From DASPJQ01 sp035299065 (GTDB taxonomy: Bacteria; Bacteroidota; Bacteroidia; Flavobacteriales_D; UBA2798), in NCBI GenBank assembly GCA_035299065.1, contig DATGXI010000148.1, positions 1 to 30,002 of the forward strand: 30,002 bases of DNA. Direction: 5' to 3'. Below, piece by piece: positions 1-8,800 of this stretch. The notes beneath the pieces are model-generated. The model searched no databases and had not been told where the DNA came from. It worked only from the letters and a program-made list of their open reading frames with translations. The position numbers were made by a program, and so were the translations under genes. Position 1 is the stretch's first letter. Every line of letters starts with the position of its first letter.

Positions 1-795
1 CCCACCACTCACAATAAAATGCCCGTCACTTGTTACAGATAGAGAAAATGCCTGGTCGCTTCCCAATCCTCCTGAGTAAGACTTTGTCCATTTGTGGGTT
101 CCTGCAGCATTTAGTTTCATTAAATAAAAGTGAAATACTGAGCCGCTTACGTCAACATCACCTACAATAGCGAAGCCTCCGTCAGGTGTGTTAACAATAT
201 CATGTGCGTATTCGGCAACGCCTGCCGAGGAAATGTTTTTTGTCCACAAGGTATCGCCAGCCTGGTCAGTTTTAATTACAAGTATGCTCGAAGCGGTTGG
301 CCCGCCTGATGTGTGTCCTGCAATAAGATAATTGCCGTCAGGTGCCTGCAATACAGCTTCAGCAGCAGCATTAGGGCCGTACGAATATTTTTTAGATAAA
401 AGAAAGTTTCCGTTAAGGTCAACTTTAATAAGGATAAAACTAAAAGAAACACCATCGTTCACGTTTCCTACAACCACATAATTTCCAGCGGCATCCTGCA
501 TGATGTCAATACCTTGTTCATTGGTTAAGGCGGCATCGGCATAAGTATAGCTCCATAACACGGTACCATTCATGTCCTGTTTGGTAATAAAAATATCGGT
601 ACTGGTTGATGATGCTGAAAAATACCAGCCTGCAGTAACAATGGTATTGTCACTCGATTTAATAACGGCTTCGTTCTTTTCAGAACCACCTGCATTGGTT
701 TCGGAGTGAAACAGGTACTGTGCCTGGGTAAATAAGGTGCCTAAGCAAAAAACGCCTGCTACAAGCGCTTTTTTAAGTGATGATGAATGTTGCAT
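1..795 (-). CDS. Secreted SBBP/propeller-type protein, N-terminal part (runs off left edge)
   Basis: An open frame of 265 codons reads from an ATG at 795-793 to the window edge without a stop, so only the N-terminal part is visible. The first residues (MQHSSSLKKALVAGVFCLG, then LFTQAQ) form a signal peptide. The mature part has repeated blade-like segments such as DAAGNYVVVGNV, APDGNYLIAGHT and TPDGGFAIVGDV, each followed by VDLNGNF- or LNAAGTHKWTK-type strands. This is the pattern of SBBP-like beta-propellers in exported Bacteroidota proteins. The start codon overlaps the stop of the upstream gene by one base (TAATG), which implies co-transcription and translational coupling. A C-terminal T9SS sorting domain is expected beyond the window but not seen. 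The cargo or ligand is unknown. Confidence 0.85.
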   Translation of the reverse strand, partial: MQHSSSLKKALVAGVFCLGTLFTQAQYLFHSETNAGGSEKNEAVIKSSDNTIVTAGWYFSASSTSTDIFITKQDMNGTVLWSYTYADAALTNEQGIDIMQDAAGNYVVVGNVNDGVSFSFILIKVDLNGNFLLSKKYSYGPNAAAEAVLQAPDGNYLIAGHTSGGPTASSILVIKTDQAGDTLWTKNISSAGVAEYAHDIVNTPDGGFAIVGDVDVSGSVFHFYLMKLNAAGTHKWTKSYSGGLGSDQAFSLSVTSDGHFIVSGG

Positions 796-3700
796 TAGCT
801 TTTTATAACTTGTTTTACAATTTTCCCTGCATGGGTTGTGATTTCAATAAAATAAATTCCTGATTGAAGGTTGTGTATGTTGAAGTTTGTTTGTATTCCG
901 TTTATGGTTTTTTGCTCAATGATTCGTCCTGTTGCATCTTTTAATGATACTACAGTATTTTGCTCCTGGCCAAGGTAATTTACGTATATGGTCTCATTGG
1001 CTGGATTGGGATACACAACCAGGGCCTGTGAAGGGTCAGCAAACTCATCTTCATTGGTAATTATGCTGTTTTTGGTACGGATATTTGAACGCGATGTACT
1101 GATGCCGGCACGTGTTGAAGTACAACTAATGCCCCAAAGCGTTTTTACACGCCATGCTCCATCAGGGAAAGAAGCAAATGTGGGATCATTCAATGTTTGT
1201 TGTGTTCCGGCTGTTGAGTCAATGTCAACCCAGGGCGCGCCAATGGTATCCTGGCGCATGATCACGTAATTGAGAACCGGGTTTGCCGAGGTTTCAATTT
1301 CATACAAATTCCAGAAGAACTGGCCCGAACCAAGATCGGTACAATAAAGGGTATTGTGAAATTCGCTTAGTTCACTTTCCGTTCCACAACTGTCAACTGC
1401 CGAAATTTTATATCGTTTTGTGGTTACGTTTGGATTGATAGCATAATCGTGGTATTCGCTCAGGCTGTCATATGGAACTGCGGCAACCAATGTATACGTA
1501 CTGGTAAAATCTTCGCGGTAAATGTTAAAGTAATTAACGTTTGTATATCCTGTTTTGTCCCAGTAAACAATGTTGTGTGTTGATGAATCGTCAACTGTTA
1601 CAAGGCAAATTTCCGGAGTAATTGGTGCGGCTTTAACTGTAACGGTAAGTGTGTCGGTATTTTTTGCGCAACCATCACTTTTAAGAACAGTGCAAAAATA
1701 GCTGCCATTGCTGTTTACAGAAATAGTATCACTTGTTGATCCATTACTCCATAAATAAAAATTTCCGTTTGATGTGAGTGATACGGAATTGCCCGGGCAA
1801 ATGTCAATATACGGTCCTGATGATGTGATAACTGGAGGTAAAATATCGCACAGTTTAATGAGGTTGTAATCGGCATTTACGCCAGGTGTACTGAAAGAGC
1901 GCCCGGTTACATATACCCGGTTATTACCGGTTACCTTCATGTCAGCTACTTCATCACTTCCAACATAGTTGTTTGAATAATTTTTTGTCCATAAGTGATT
2001 TAAGCCGGCATCAAATTTGGCTATTGAATAATCACGAAGGGTGGCAAGTGTAAAACGATTACCGGCAACGTATACTTCACCAATACCGTTCTCATCAATT
2101 TTACAAGCATCTTCAATGCTGTCATATTCCATAACCTCGGTAGTGGTGCTGCCATCTGTTTTATCCAGTCGCCTTAAAACATGGTTAAAATTTCCGTTTG
2201 AATAAACAAGCAATGTACCGGCTGAAGAGAACATCATGTCTCCAGCTTCTTCATGCATGGTTCCTGCACCATCAAAATCGCGCCTCCAAATTTGAGCCCC
2301 CGTATTGTCAAGTTTAATTACAAACGTAAAATTATAATCGCCTAACGTAAAACCATCGGACTGGCCCATTACATAAACATCATTTGAGGCGTCAACCAAA
2401 ACTTTAACAATTTTGGTATGTACAAATGCGTAAGCGCTTGTACTGTCATTGTGATTAATTACACGGGTCCAAAGTAAACTGCCTGTAGGACCAAATTTTT
2501 GTACAACACAATGGGTGTTCATGGCAGGTCCTGCACCGGTTTCGGAAAAGCGCTGACCACCTACATAAATCCTGTTTGAGGCATCAATCTCAATAGCGTT
2601 AACGGTAAATGTTGTATCGGTTGATCCGGCCGGAACATTGCTGTAGCTAATGCCACCTGTTGTGTTTACTTTTTTTACTGAAAATTTTATACCCGAATTG
2701 TTGTTGCCGGCCAAATATGAATTTCCGCTGTTGTCAACCATTATTTTAGGCCACGCTCCCGGGTAGTTATTTGCAAAAAGCGGTGAACCTATTGAGTCAT
2801 ATTTCGAGTGCCAGGTTGATGATGACCCTGATCCCACCGTGTAAATATTGTATAACGCATCGTTGTCAAAATCGTAGGCTTCATTATCGGTTCCCGAGTA
2901 ATCAATAATATTTTGCCATAAAATGTTACCCTGTGTGTTGTATTTACCCAACATAATATCGCGTTGCGAACTCCCATTGGTTATGGTACCTAAACCATAT
3001 ACTGACTGGTTGCCCTGTGTAATTATGCGCAGGCCTGCATCTGTTTGATTGCCCAATGAAGAGTAAACGGTTTCAAATTGAAAAATACCCGTTGGGTTAT
3101 AGCGAATGTTGTTCAGGTTATTTCCAACTGTGGCAATAACGTTGGGTGAGGAGCTGTTGTCGGCAAAAATGGCAACGGGGTTGTTGAAAAATGTTGATGA
3201 TGTGTACACGTAATACCACGATAAACTACCGGTGCCAGAATATTTGGTATAGTAACAGTTAAAAGAGGAAGGGTTATATCCCGCAGCAAAAACATTTCCT
3301 GATAAATCAACATCTATTGACGAAGTAATGTTTTCGTTCATGGTGGCATCATCAATGGTAACAGCAAATTCCTGTATACCTACACTGTTGTGTTTATAAA
3401 TACGGGTATAGGATTGGGTGGCCGAAGTTTTAATGTTGGTAGCAATATAGGTTTGTCCAATACCATCAACATACAGGGTTGATGTTGTACCTGATAATTG
3501 CCCGGTTTCAAACAGGTTTTTTGTCCACTGTTCAGCACCTGAGGCATTCAGTTTTACGAGCGTGGCAGTGGTGTTTGTTGAAGAAACATCGGCTACGTAC
3601 CCGGCAATGTATAGGTTTGAGCTGTTGTCAATTCCCAATACGGTTGCTTGCTCATCGGCATTGGCCAGGCCCACGTATTTTTTGCGCCAAAGAAAATTTC

Positions 3701-4388
3701 CGGAGGCATCAGCTTTGAATATTACACAATCACTGTTTCCCGAAACGTTGTTTACATGCCCTGCTACGAAAAACGCACCACTGGCATCGGTTACAACATC
3801 CATTCCGGTACCAATACCAATACCATCAATAAACACTGTTTTTACAAAATCCAACGACCCATCAGCCAATATTTTACCAATGGTAAGGCTGTCATTCATG
3901 GTGCCGGTATATAAAACATTGCCTGAATTATCAAGGGCCATTGCCCGTGCTGCTACATCGGCCATGTATATCCAGGTGTTCCCGGTCAACAGGCTTTGCG
4001 ACCATGCAAGTGATCCTGAAGCATTGAACTTTACAATTGTATTGTAATATTTATAGTCGCTGAATGAGGATCCGCACACGTAAACGTTTTCAAGTGCGTC
4101 AACAAGTATGTCGTAAGGAGTGTCATCCTGGTTATATGGGTTGTTGTAGGTGTACGTATTCACTACAAGCCCCGAAGGGTTAAATTTAATTACTTTAAAA
4201 TCATATTCAGAATTACACAAAGCATACAGGTTACCTGAGGCGTCACGAACTGTTTTTATATGGGGATTGGTTGCAGGAACAATACCGTTTATGTTTTTTT
4301 CCCAATGAATACTTGGTGGATCATTTTGTGCGAAGGAAGTAGCATAAAATAAGAGAGAAAAAATACAGGCGAAGTAAAGTTTGTTCAT
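795..4388 (-). CDS. Large secreted SBBP-propeller protein with Ig-like/Fn3-like modules and T9SS type A sorting domain
   Basis: A 1197-residue exported protein. Residues 1-20 (MNKLYFACIFSLLFYATSFA) are a signal peptide. Residues ~30-840 carry many degenerate propeller blades of the form DxSGNxYxxGxx followed by KxxxxGxxxW, as in SBBP-repeat proteins. Residues ~850-918 look like an Ig/PKD-like domain (ICPGNSVSLTSNG ... SDGCAKNTDTLTVTV). Residues ~920-1110 form two Fn3-like modules (ICLVTVDDSSTHNIVYWDKTG ... SCTSTRAGISTSRSNIRTK). Residues ~1120-1197 are a type A T9SS domain (VVYPNPANETIYV ... SGIYFIEITTHAGKIVKQVIKS). The last ~270 residues match the two neighbouring proteins at 4632-5630 and 5887-9501. 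An exact TAnnTTTG lies 16 bases upstream of the ATG. The substrate is unknown; surface exposure or release is inferred from the sorting domain. Confidence 0.93.
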   Translation of the reverse strand: MNKLYFACIFSLLFYATSFAQNDPPSIHWEKNINGIVPATNPHIKTVRDASGNLYALCNSEYDFKVIKFNPSGLVVNTYTYNNPYNQDDTPYDILVDALENVYVCGSSFSDYKYYNTIVKFNASGSLAWSQSLLTGNTWIYMADVAARAMALDNSGNVLYTGTMNDSLTIGKILADGSLDFVKTVFIDGIGIGTGMDVVTDASGAFFVAGHVNNVSGNSDCVIFKADASGNFLWRKKYVGLANADEQATVLGIDNSSNLYIAGYVADVSSTNTTATLVKLNASGAEQWTKNLFETGQLSGTTSTLYVDGIGQTYIATNIKTSATQSYTRIYKHNSVGIQEFAVTIDDATMNENITSSIDVDLSGNVFAAGYNPSSFNCYYTKYSGTGSLSWYYVYTSSTFFNNPVAIFADNSSSPNVIATVGNNLNNIRYNPTGIFQFETVYSSLGNQTDAGLRIITQGNQSVYGLGTITNGSSQRDIMLGKYNTQGNILWQNIIDYSGTDNEAYDFDNDALYNIYTVGSGSSSTWHSKYDSIGSPLFANNYPGAWPKIMVDNSGNSYLAGNNNSGIKFSVKKVNTTGGISYSNVPAGSTDTTFTVNAIEIDASNRIYVGGQRFSETGAGPAMNTHCVVQKFGPTGSLLWTRVINHNDSTSAYAFVHTKIVKVLVDASNDVYVMGQSDGFTLGDYNFTFVIKLDNTGAQIWRRDFDGAGTMHEEAGDMMFSSAGTLLVYSNGNFNHVLRRLDKTDGSTTTEVMEYDSIEDACKIDENGIGEVYVAGNRFTLATLRDYSIAKFDAGLNHLWTKNYSNNYVGSDEVADMKVTGNNRVYVTGRSFSTPGVNADYNLIKLCDILPPVITSSGPYIDICPGNSVSLTSNGNFYLWSNGSTSDTISVNSNGSYFCTVLKSDGCAKNTDTLTVTVKAAPITPEICLVTVDDSSTHNIVYWDKTGYTNVNYFNIYREDFTSTYTLVAAVPYDSLSEYHDYAINPNVTTKRYKISAVDSCGTESELSEFHNTLYCTDLGSGQFFWNLYEIETSANPVLNYVIMRQDTIGAPWVDIDSTAGTQQTLNDPTFASFPDGAWRVKTLWGISCTSTRAGISTSRSNIRTKNSIITNEDEFADPSQALVVYPNPANETIYVNYLGQEQNTVVSLKDATGRIIEQKTINGIQTNFNIHNLQSGIYFIEITTHAGKIVKQVIKS

Positions 4389-4404
4389 GGTTTTTGAATT
4401 GGTA

Positions 4405-4412
4405 CAAACTTA
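4405..4412 (-). promoter_or_regulatory. Bacteroidota -7 promoter element for the 4388 gene
   Basis: On the minus strand this reads TAAGTTTG, an exact match to TAnnTTTG, ending 16 bases before the ATG at 4388. No convincing -33 TTTG is present at the usual spacing, so the assignment rests on the -7 box and its position. The implied untranslated leader is only about 10 bases. Confidence 0.5.
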
Positions 4413-4575
4413 GATAAATTTTAATAGAAAAGGTTTAATTGAGGTTCGATTATCGTTAACAAAGAATGAAATTGGTGGCGTGTTGTTTTTTGATTTCCAG
4501 CCAATTAATTAGCCGTGACGAAAGAAAATATCAAAAGCGCTTTAAAAAACGACCAATTAAGGGTTCAGTGCAAAT

Positions 4576-4606
4576 AAAAAGCCCCTGCTTTTACGAGGGG
4601 CCTTTT
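4576..4606 (-). terminator. Intrinsic terminator after the 332-residue T9SS protein gene
   Basis: Read on the minus strand, an 11-bp stem (AAAAGGCCCCT / AGGGGCTTTTT, with one wobble pair) closes a 9-base loop and is followed by a T-rich run. It lies 26 bases past the stop codon at 4632 and separates this gene from the giant gene starting at 4388. Confidence 0.85.
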
Positions 4607-4631
4607 AGCGTTTTAAACGATGAAATCTAGT

Positions 4632-5630
4632 TTAGTTCTTAATGAAAATTTTTGTAGATTTTCCATTCGAATTCACTGCTTCAATGAAATAGGTTCCTTT
4701 TGAGAATCCTGATAAATTAAACTGTACTTTGTTGTAAATGGTTGTTTTTTGATCAACTATACGACCCGTTGCATCACGTACAAAAATGGTGTTTAGCTTA
4801 TCGTTACCTGAGGCAAACTCAACAATTACCATGTCATCAGCCGGGTTTGGATAAAGGTTAAAATTGTTTTTGTCGGCCACCGGGCCATTGATTCCTGAGC
4901 CTGTTGTTAACATGCTTTTTGTACGAAGGTTTGAACGTGATGTGCTAATACCGGCACGCGTTGGAGTACACGTAATTGGCCAAATAGTACGCACGCGCCA
5001 CTCACCATCAGGAAACAAGGCATGATCAGTATCATCAAAAAAAGTAGTGGTTGATGCAATGGTATCAATAGGCACCCATGGATCGCCAATGGAGTCTTTG
5101 CGCAGTAACACAAATTGCAGAACGGGACTTGGAGAAGCTTCGATTTCATAATCGTCCCAGTCAAATGTGCCTTCAGTTGGCTCATCGCAAAAAATGGTAC
5201 GGTGGTAAAGGCTTAATGCTCCCTCAACACCGGCTGTGTCAACGGCCGAAATTTTGTAGCGTGATGATGTAAAATAAGTATCTACGTTTTTGTCGGTATA
5301 AAAACTTAAACTGTCATAGTCTACCGAATCAATAGCTGTATATGTACCCGAGTTGAGCGGTGTTTCACGGTAAATTTTAAAATAGTCAACATCCAGCATA
5401 CCGGTTTTGTCCCAGTAAACATGGTTCCAGTTTGAATCAAGGTCAACAGTAACCAAACAAATTTGTGGAACCGCGCGCGATGATTTACATTCGTTGGTGT
5501 TGTTTTTATGTCCTGTGCTTAACCACGTGTTGATGGCAGCTTCAGTTGGATGTACAGGATTGTTCACCTGGCTAAAACCTGTTTGAGCCATTAAAAGTGT
5601 GCTAAAAGCTATTAGTGAAAGTGTCCTCAT
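4632..5630 (-). CDS. Secreted Fn3-like protein with T9SS type A sorting domain (propeller-less relative of its neighbours)
   Basis: A 332-residue exported protein: signal peptide (MRTLSLIAFSTLLMAQTGFS), a short linker, two Fn3-like modules (ICLVTVDLDSNWNHVYWDKTG ... TCTPTRAGISTSRSNLRTK; residues ~55-235), then a type A sorting domain (FNLYPNPADDMVIVEF ... KGTYFIEAVNSNGKSTKIFIKN; ~255-332). Nearly the whole mature protein corresponds to the C-terminal ~270 residues of the two flanking ~1200-residue proteins, with no propeller and no Ig-like domain. It is therefore either the ancestral cassette or a deletion derivative of a giant paralogue. It has its own terminator and a candidate regulated promoter with 21-bp-phased direct repeats. 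Its function is unknown; secretion through T9SS is inferred. Confidence 0.92.
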   Translation of the reverse strand: MRTLSLIAFSTLLMAQTGFSQVNNPVHPTEAAINTWLSTGHKNNTNECKSSRAVPQICLVTVDLDSNWNHVYWDKTGMLDVDYFKIYRETPLNSGTYTAIDSVDYDSLSFYTDKNVDTYFTSSRYKISAVDTAGVEGALSLYHRTIFCDEPTEGTFDWDDYEIEASPSPVLQFVLLRKDSIGDPWVPIDTIASTTTFFDDTDHALFPDGEWRVRTIWPITCTPTRAGISTSRSNLRTKSMLTTGSGINGPVADKNNFNLYPNPADDMVIVEFASGNDKLNTIFVRDATGRIVDQKTTIYNKVQFNLSGFSKGTYFIEAVNSNGKSTKIFIKN

Positions 5631-5671
5631 AGGTTGTTTAATTTTATATCAAGATAACGCTTTTTTTTGGG

Positions 5672-5704
5672 CAAAAGTGACAGTGAATTTTTAAAATCCA
5701 CCAA
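5672..5704 (-). promoter_or_regulatory. Candidate -33/-7 promoter of the 5630 gene
   Basis: On the minus strand a TTG (5704-5702) is followed after 22 bases by CACTTTTG (5679-5672), one mismatch from TAnnTTTG. It lies 41 bases before the ATG. The -33 TTG overlaps the end of the proximal copy of the direct repeat listed separately. Confidence 0.45.
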
Positions 5705-5735
5705 TTGTACATGAAGAGGGGTGAATTGTACATGA
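5703..5735 (-). repeat. Two 12-bp direct repeats spaced 21 bp apart at a promoter (candidate operator)
   Basis: The plus-strand sequence aattgtacatga occurs exactly at 5703-5714 and 5724-5735, so the copies are 21 bases apart, two turns of B-DNA. The proximal copy abuts the candidate -33 element of the 5630 gene. Each copy contains the palindrome TGTACA. The geometry suits a dimer binding one helical face. Confidence 0.6.
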
Positions 5736-5751
5736 GTGATGTAGCGAGCTG

Positions 5752-5765
5752 ATTTTCATGAAAAT
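5752..5765. promoter_or_regulatory. Perfect 14-bp palindrome upstream of the 5630 gene
   Basis: The sequence ATTTTCATGAAAAT is perfectly self-complementary. It lies between the terminator of the 5887-9501 gene and the direct repeats of the 5630 promoter. It could be a dimeric regulator site; nothing identifies the protein. Confidence 0.3.
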
Positions 5766-5836
5766 ACGAGCGACTTAACGAGGGAGCGGTTTGTAATCAA
5801 CAGGCAAAGGAAAAAGTGCGTTTGCATAAAATAAAA

Positions 5837-5860
5837 ACACCTACTCAAGTTGGTAGGTGC
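5837..5860 (-). terminator. Intrinsic terminator after the 5887-9501 gene
   Basis: On the minus strand a 7-8 bp stem (GCACCTAC / GTAGGTGT) with an 8-base loop is followed by a TTTTTATTTT tract. It lies about 26 bases past the stop codon and ends the transcript of the giant secreted-protein gene. Confidence 0.8.
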
Positions 5861-5886
5861 TTTAAAAATACAATGCTTAAATACAA

Positions 5887-8800
5887 TTATTGTTTTACAA
5901 AACGTGTGTTTGTTTTTGATATTTCATTTAAAACTTCAATGAAATAAACCCCGCGGTCAATAGATGACAAGTCAAATTTAATGGTTGATGCCAGGGTTGT
6001 TTTTTGGTCAATAAGGCGGCCTGAAGCATCTTTTAACGAAACAGTTGTTTGTGTAAAATCTGCGTTAGTCCACTGTACGTTAATTTCGTTTCCTGCCGGA
6101 TTTGGGTAAACGCCAATAACCGATGGGTTGGTTTCATTGGAAATACCGGTAACAATTCCATTTTTGGTACGTATGTTTGAACGGGAAGTGCTAATGCCTG
6201 CCCGGGTTGGTGTACAGGTTATACCCCAAACTGTGCGCACATACCATTCGCCATCAGGCCAGGTTGCATAAGTTGGATCGCTTAAAATTTGTTGTGTTCC
6301 CGCGGTTGTTCCAACCACGTTCCATACACCCGTTCCGGCATCATCTCTCAGTAATTCAAAGGTGGTAACCGGGTTTGAGCCACCTTCAATTTCATACAGG
6401 TTCCAGGTAAAATCGCCACTTCCATTATCACTCACGTAAAGTGTGTTGTGATAAAGACTTTGGTTGCTTTCAACACCACACGTGTCAACTGCTGTTAGTT
6501 TATACCGCTTGGTGGTGATGTTTGGATTAGCACCGTAATCATGGAATTCAGATAAACTGTCATACGGTATGGAACCTACAGCGGTGTAAATGTTAGTTAC
6601 ATCTTCGCGGTAAACCACAAAATGACTCACATCGGTATAACCCGATTTATCCCAATAAATAATATTGTGTGTTGAAGCGGTATCAACTGTTACGGCACAT
6701 ATATCAGGTGTGGTTGGAATGGATTTAATGGTAACTGAAATGGTGTCTGAAATTTTTGCGCAACCGTCAGCCTCAACGCCCGTAAACCAATAATTGCCCG
6801 ATGTGGTTACATCAAGCTGGTGGCCGGGTGATTCAAGCGGATGCCAGGTATATGTTGTGTAAGAACCTGAGCCGTGTAAGCTAACCAGGCTTCCATTGCA
6901 TACAACCATGTCAGACTCCAGAATGGTTGGTGCAGGGTTGTCACAATACTTGATCAGTACATTGTCCTCGGCCATTCCCGGGCTCATTAGCGCTGTACCC
7001 GTCAGGTAAATGCGGTTGTTGTACAATTCAAAATCTGTCATGTAAACCGATCCGGGATAAGTCGATTCAAAGTTTTTTGTCCAGATGGATGTACCTGCAG
7101 GATTTAATTTAACGGTTGTAACAAGGCTACCAGTTGTAAATGGATTTGGTTTGTACATCATGCGCGCGCAACCTACAATGTTTCCGTCAACATCCTCTTT
7201 GGCAAATTGGAAGTAATCCTGGGCCATGGGCATTAAAGTGGGTTGTGTATATTCCCACATGAAATTACCTGTGGCGGTAAAACGACTAATGGTTGCCGTA
7301 GTAGGGAAGAATAGGCCTATTGGGAAATAACCCCCGGGAACAATAATTTCATTTGTACTTGTGAGCGAAAAATCAAGCATGGCCTGCTGGCGCGTTTCAC
7401 TTGCATTGTATGCCTTCCTGTAAATAATGGAACCTGTTGTTGCATCAAATTTTACAAAACCAACAGCCATGTTTCCTGCCAAGGTAAAAACGTTTGCGCC
7501 CATTATTAAATTACCGGCATTGTCAAATAATACGTTCCTGATTTCAGGAAATTCTGTTGAATCAAAACCGGGAACTTGTGTTCCCCATAACCAGGTGCCG
7601 GTACTGCTGTACTTTTCAAGGTAAAGCCAGTTTAAACTACCTGTAGGTTGTTGTTGTATACCAGCGGCATAAACGTTTCCAGCGGCATCGCTGAATGTTT
7701 TTGTAAGGTTCATGTTCATTGATGAAGCCATTGGAGCCGATGTCCAAACTGTGCCTGCCAGGTAAGTATACTGCCCAATTTCAAAATTTGATTGTCCTGT
7801 TGTGCCTGTTTTACCTATAACAAAATCACCTGAACTTTTTACGGAGAAGGCAGTGCTGTTGTAAAAACCAAGATAATTTGTCCAGAGTACGTTTCCAAAA
7901 GCATCAATTTTAGTAATGTCGGTGCGGTTTCCTATGTTATCGCTGGCACACACAAACACATTGTTGGAGGCGTCCTGGTCCATACCAATAAGGTTGTTGT
8001 CATGCGTACTATAATCAATGGTGTTTGTCCATAATTCAGTACCCGAGCCATCGTGTTTTTTTACAATAACATCAAATCCTGTAATGGCGTTGTTTGAATT
8101 GCCGGCAAAGGTTACATTGCCCGACATGTCGGTAAGTATGCGCGATGAGTAGTCGCTTGAGTTAATTTCTGCGTTAAACGTACCGTCCCATAAAAAGCTG
8201 CCGGATGCACCAAATTTGGCTAAAATAGCGTCTGATAAGGTATATGTATAATACTTGCTTCCAGCTATATAGGCATTGCCTGTGTTATCGGTATGTAGGC
8301 CATTAAATCCTGTAACGGTTGTTGGGTATACCGCATCATAAAGCCAGGTATTGAACGCATCGTATTTTCTCAACTTGAAATTTGAAACGTTTTTCATACC
8401 TGCTATGTAATAGTTGTCCATGTTGTCAACCACGATCTGGCCAAAAATTTCACTATCACTTCCTGAATTCACAATTTCAGAGTAATTGATAGCACCAGTT
8501 GCCGGGTCCCAAAGAATAAGGGCTCCATCCTGTGCACTTGCCCCACCATTCATTTGGCCTATTGTGTATAGTTGTGTATAAGCACTGTTGAATTCCATGT
8601 CAACAGGGTAGTCAACGGTTTCACCAACCGGATTTGTGTAATAGGTTGTAAAGTCGGTGCCGCCAATGGAACTGAATTTGGCCAGGAAAAGGCGAAGGGT
8701 GGGGCTGTATGCCGAACCGTAAATAAAGGCTTCACCGCTTGAATTAACTGCCACTTTTGCTGCGTAATCATTTAAACTGCTTGACCCATCAATAGTGTTC

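Noticed and set aside
3562..4047. A 161-codon open frame on the plus strand
   Set aside because: It lies wholly opposite the well-supported 795-4388 gene, and its translation has no domain, signal or repeat pattern.
4534..4543. AAAGCGCTTT palindrome upstream of the 4388 gene
   Set aside because: Ten bases of perfect symmetry are expected by chance in a window of this length, and no promoter element is adjacent.
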